Origin: Chloranthus sessilifolius
Taxonomy: Eukaryota > Streptophyta > Magnoliopsida > Chloranthales > Chloranthaceae
Length of the DNA: 64,000 nucleotides
Assembly: GCA_021018995.1 (NCBI GenBank)
Contig: CM037586.1
Span: 6,236,328-6,300,327, forward strand
Direction: 5' to 3'
Shown: piece by piece, positions 48,293-54,200 of the stretch
Position numbering within the stretch: the first letter of the stretch is position 1
Layout: every line of letters starts with the position of its first letter
Program-made: the position numbers and the translations under genes
Notes under the pieces: generated by a model
The model's database searches: none
Told to the model about the DNA's origin: nothing
Seen by the model: only the letters and a program-made list of their open reading frames with translations

Positions 48293-51200
48293 TTTATAAA
48301 GTTTTATTGGCATCCCCAATTATATTAGCACACACACACACACCAACTATATGATAAAACTATAGGGACACACTAATATACCGTAGGTGGCATGACCATC
48401 CCTCTTTCACGCAAAAGCCTCACTCTTCCACATAGGTAACTTTAGTGAGTGTTACGTCTGCCACTCCTTGTATTTCTCTTTCTGCATTCTTCAAATCTTG
48501 ATGTACTTGTTCATCACAAGGGGCTTCGTGTGTCATCCTTACCCCTTGCAAAGTGTGTTTATTATCAGGTGTCACCTCTTAATGGTCTTTTCTTACACCA
48601 ATTGATACAGTTTCTATTCCTCATATTGTTCATGCCACCTTGGACCACCTGCTTGGAAAGCAGCTTTGATTGATGATGGATGCTCTTTAGTGTATTCCTA
48701 CATGAGATATGGTTTCTCTTCCTTCAGAGACAAAATCAGATGGATGCCAATGTGTATTTGCGCGTAAGCATATTTTGGATGACAATGTTGCGCTATATAA
48801 GTTTTGCGTAGTTCGTAGATGCAAAAAGACCTATGGTCTTGACTATGATGCAACTTTTTCTCTTGTGTTTAATTTGACTTTTATTTGACTTCTCATTTCG
48901 ATTATCGCCCGTGAGGACTAACCTTTTTACCACCTAGATGTGAAGAATGCCTTCTTAAATAAACATTTGACAAAGGAGGTATATATGGACCCTTCACAGG
49001 GCTTTCCTTGTCATGGTGAGAAAGAGAAGGTTTGCCACCTTCTATTTATTTTTTGTACCGTCAACCTCAAGCATGGTTTCATTGCTTTAGCGAAGTGGTT
49101 ATTGCTATGGGTTTTGCAAAACTGTCACTCCGATTACGTTGTCTTTATTTACTCGGGTGCCACTAGACTTATGATTCTTCTTGTTTATGTTGATGATATT
49201 ATCCTCCCGAGATATTACTCTTCTTGTAGTTTTCATGTGAAGTGTGAGCTTGGTCATATTTTTTAAGTCAAACATGTAGGCGTTTTCTAAACTTCCTTTG
49301 CTTCTTGTTAGTTATAATATAATTAGTTGTGTTGGTGGTGTGTAACAACATTGGGTGTGTCGTATTTTTTTGCCGCTTAATATAAATGCTAGTGAGGGAC
49401 TCCTAACTCACTAAACCTTCTCTTTATTTCTTCCCTCTCTCTCTCTCTATGCCTCTTTTTCTCCGAGCTAACTCTAAACCTGAACCCAAATACCCATTGC
49501 ATTTGCTTATGATACTAGCCCTCCTAGGAGGTAGAGGTAGGGGGAGAAATATATGTGGCTGATGGGGCCGAGGTGGCATAGATGGTTGTGGAGGCCGTTC
49601 CACCATTACATGCTCTCACTGTGGTCTCATCGAGTATGTCCACGATCATTGCTACCATCTACATGTCTATCCCGAGGGCTATCAACCTAGATCTGCTTAT
49701 ACTGTTGCTACTGATACTTCTGAGGCTCCTAGTCGTGACCTTATGAGCTCCCTTTGATCACAGATGACGGAGTTGATTGGGGCCGAGCTTTGTGCTGCAC
49801 AGACTCCTTCTTCAGATCATTCAGGACGCTCTGCATCTGCTTCAGAGGCACCATGTATTTTTGACTCATCTGCTTTCTGTACTACCACTACTTCCGTTGC
49901 TCCAGTTGGGTGATTGACTCAGGGGTCACAGATCATATGACGGGTGAGTCTTAGGGATGCTCTATATCCTTCATCTTCACTAGCTCAGGTTCGAATTGTA
50001 GGTTGTTCCTCCAATTCTAGGAGTAGGAACCATTCCTATTTCGTCTTCTTAATCTCTTTCTCATGTCCTTCATGATTCTCAATTTTCTTCAAATCTCCTT
50101 TCAGTTAGTAGCATTGTAAACACATTAAATTGTTGTGTAATTTGTTATCCTTCCCATAGTGTTATTTTAGGAGCTCACTGTAAAGAAGATTTTTGGTAGA
50201 GGTGTTGAGAGAGGCAAACTCTACTACCTGGAGGCAGACTTTAGTATTCCTACTGCTGATGTTGCTGGTGGATCAGATGCACCTTTTCCTCTATGTTTCC
50301 CTTTCCTATTAGTGTTAGTTTAGATACTTTATCTTTGTCACATGCCAAATTTGGACAAGTCAGTTTCCAAACCTTATGCACTTTAGTTCCTAGTTTTAAA
50401 TCTGTTTGCAATTTAGTTAAATTTCAATATGAAGTCTGTGAACTTCAAAGCATGTTAGAAATTCTTATCCTTCTTATATGCGTAAGTATGATACAACTTT
50501 CCATATTGTGAGTTTTGATGTTGTGGGGTTCCTCCCCATTTACTTTTATTGATGGCTTTCACTAATATGTTACCTTTATTGATTGCACTAGGACAACTTG
50601 GGTATATCTATTGGCAAATAAAAGTAAAGTGTTCTCTAAGTTTCAGGAATTCCATGCTATGGTTGGAACTCAATACGGTGCTATTGTAAAAATCCTAAGG
50701 TCTGACAATGGAGGGGAGTACATGAGCCAATCCTTTCATGATTATTTGAAAATGCATGACATTATTCACTAATTCTCGTGTCCCTACACTCTGCAACAGA
50801 ATGGGGTTACAGAGAGTAAGAACAAACATCTTCTAGGATTGACTCGGTGCCTACTCGGTAGTATGTTTGTGCTAAAACTTTATTGGTCTTTGACATTGCT
50901 CATTGCTTGTTTTCTTATGGATCACACTCCATCTCGGGCTCTTACTAACTTTACACCCTATCAGTCCCTCAGACCTTATTATCCTCTATTCATTGTTGAG
51001 CCTCGTGTATTTGGGTGTACCTGCTTTGTCTAGGACCATCACCCTGCTCGACAAAAGCTGGATGATAAGGTCATTTGATGTATGTTTGTTGGGTACTCCA
51101 ATGTTCGAAAGGGTACCTTGATCCTATGATTCCAGAACCCATCGGTTGTATTCTTCTATGGATGTCACATTCTGTTAGGATGTGCTGTATTTTTCAAAGG

Positions 51201-54200
51201 ATTGTGTTACACCCACCCTTGCACCTCCCATTCCTCTACCTGCTCTCCAGGAGTTACCTGTTTAGCAGCAACACAATGGGGTGCTTACTTATGTTTGACG
51301 CAAATGGTGGGGTCCAATTATAACTGTCATGGTATCAAAACTCGGTCGATTCCGATACTTATCTGCGATACGTATATGTTTTACCGAGAATCGATATCGA
51401 TATCACCCGATGCAGGTATTGGGGTGGTGTCACTATTAGTATCAGTAGCGGGCTTATACGGGTCAGTATTGGCCGATACTATCTCAATATCGACAGATAA
51501 TTTTTTTTTTTAATTTTTCAAAAAAAAAATCAGTGATACAGTATCAGCGATACCGTATCCTTATTGACCGATATTTATCGCTCCAAAATGGACTGATATC
51601 GAGTTTGATACCTTGATCACAGTGCCTCCTCCACCACCTTCTCCAGTGGTGACTCTTGTAAGTATCTCTAACCCTGTTCATGCTACTACTCCATCTCCTA
51701 CTATTGATCTTGATCTTCCTATCGCTTTAGGAAAGCGGTTCGCACTTGTGCCACCCTTTATCCCCTTGCTAAATATGTTTGCTGTCAGGATTTCTCTCCA
51801 TCTTATCAGGCCTTTCTCTTTGCCATTGACTTTGAGACGATCTCTCGTATTGTTCGTGCTACTCTTGATCACGGTTCGTGGCAGCCAACTATGGTTGATG
51901 AGATGAAAGCCTTGCAGGGTAATCACACTTGGGAGATAGTCTCTCTTTCAAGAAGTTAGAAAATTGTTGGTGCAAATGAGTCTTCTCGATCAAGCATAAT
52001 CCAGATGGCTCTGTTTCTTGATATAAAGCTATACTTGTTACTAAAGGGTTCACCCAAACCCATGGGATAGACAATGAGGCTACTGTTGCCCCCTTGGCAA
52101 AGCTGAAATCTGTTCGTGTTATCTTAGCACTTGCTGCCATGTAGAGATGGTCTATTCATCAGTTGGATATTAAGAATGCATTTCTTCATGGTGACCTCAT
52201 GGAGGAGGTCTATATTGATCGACCCCTGGTTTCTAGCTTCAATGAGAGATAAGGAGTGTCTTGTCGCCTTCGAAAAGCTATATATGGGTTGAAACAGTCA
52301 CTAGGGCATGGTTTCACCGCTTCAGTAATATGGTGGTTTACTTGGGTTTTGGGAGGTGTGACTCGGATTGTAGCGTTTTTGTTCACTTTGGTTTTTTTGG
52401 CTGCACCATCCTTTTCTTTACATTGATGATATTATACTTATTGGGGATGATCACAACTTTATGGGAGTGAAGGGGGCAGAATCTTTAAAGGACTTGGGAA
52501 GTCTAAAATACTTCCCTGCTTTAGAAATTGCAAGGTCATAGAAAGGTATTCCTATCTCTCAAAGGAAGTATGCTATAGATCTCTTACATGATGTTGTCAA
52601 GATGAGCATGGTAGCCATACATGCTCCAACTTGAGGGGGAGTGTTAGTTATAAACTAATTTGTTGTGTGGGTGCATGTGTCGCACCATTGGGTATGCTGC
52701 TGTATTTTTTTGCAACTTAATATAAATGATAGTGAGGGACTCCTAACTCACTAAGCCTTCTTTATTTCTTCTTCTTCTTCTATCCCTCCCTCTCTCTCTC
52801 TCTCTCTCTCTCGCTCAAGTCGGATCTTGCATTTATGCATTCTTTGACAGGACAGACTGAATGGAAAGACATGTTTTAAAAATGTGACAGCTAGACTTGA
52901 AGCATGCCAACCACTACTCTGCATTCAGTATGGAAAAGCGGTCAGTATTTCTTCTATCTAACCCTAGATCTAAACCTAATACCTCTAACCTAAACCCTAA
53001 TACCATCAAACCTCAAATCTCCTCTCTTGAGGTTGCTTGCTCCAAGAAAGGGTTTTCTTTCTCAGAGAAAGTATGCCTTTGATCTTCGTCATGATGCTGA
53101 CATCATTGGGTGTAAACCCTCTCATATGGATCCTAAGTACCTGCTTTCTGAGAGTGAGGGTTATCTTCTCACCAATCCTGGTGAGTATCAACTATCACCG
53201 CCTTGTGGGTTGCTTGATTTATCTCTCTTACATGACTGGATGTTACTTCCCTGTCAAGCTGGTCAGTCAGTGTATGCATGCTCCTCATATGATTTCTTTT
53301 CATCTCATTCTGTGATACATTAAGTCTAACACCACTCGTAGATTTGTGGATCACTTGTATGGTTATCTGGACATCTCTGACTACACATACTGATTGGGTA
53401 GGATCCGCTGTCGATTGTCGCTCTTCGTTATGATAGTATGCCTTCCTTGGGAGCATCTGGTTACATGGAAGCGCAAGAAGCAGTCTGTTATAACTTATCT
53501 CCAATTTGGAGATTCTTATTAATGGCCGTTTAGCTATTCACTGTGATAATGAACCTGTAGAGAAGATTGCCTTAGATTTTATAAGTGACCAACCACATTG
53601 AGCTTGATGTGCACTTTGTTGGGAGAAGGTTTGTATCATTCATTGGAGCTTATTGATGTTTCCTCCTCACAATAGCTTGCAGTTGTATTTACTAAGGCTG
53701 TAGGGCTTGTGCTTCTTCACGACATTACTATCATGCTGGGGATGCATGATGTTTTTGCTCCAGCTTGAGGGGGAACATTGTTAGTGTGTATTTTTCACGT
53801 TTTGTGTCTTACACCAGTAGTGAGGGTATTGTTGTAATAAGTATACGATACTTGTATAAGGCTAAGGATGGTCTCTCATTTCGTAAGCCCTTTTACTCTC
53901 ATTTTTATCTTTTCTTGTTCTTGTTCTTGTTCTCCTCCTCCTCTCACCACTTCCACTTCAACAATTCCATGAACTTCATGTGGATCATCCTTAAATCGAG
54001 ATACACACCGAGTTCGTTAATAAATTTACTTCGATGCTTAGCAAGAGACAAGCCAGAGCAATGAGATTTAATACCTCCATTAGCTGAATATGCTTATAAT
54101 AGCACGACAAATCGTCCTACAGGTGAAAATTCCATTTAAAAGTCATTTATGGAGCGACTCCTAAACATATTCTAGACTTGGTTCCTCCGTGTGAGAAGGG

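Larger units (their letters stand above)
49306..52815 (+). mobile_element. Copia element with short LTRs, nested in an older copia
   Basis: The LTRs begin tgttagttata (49306 and 52642), share cattgggt, cttaatataaatg, tagtgagggactcctaactcactaa, and end in a CT-rich tract, about 150-170 bp each. The second LTR is preceded by a purine tract (aacttgagggggag, 52628-52641), as expected for a polypurine tract. The coding remnants between are listed separately. The ends in the CT-rich tract cannot be placed exactly and no 5-bp duplication was confirmed. A MITE (51328-51615) is nested in it. Confidence 0.7.
48690..53777 (+). pseudogene. Older copia polyprotein fragment, split by a younger copia element
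   Basis: The left piece (48690-49300) carries the start of reverse transcriptase: a [21 protein letters not shown] stretch (normally GCKWVFK..), [15 protein letters not shown] and [19 protein letters not shown], with VYVDDIIL at 49185. The right piece (about 52830-53770) continues with [36 protein letters not shown] and an RNase H-like end ([26 protein letters not shown]). It ends in a purine tract and LTR at 53778. The younger copia (49306-52815) sits between the two pieces. Many stops; not functional. Confidence 0.75.
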
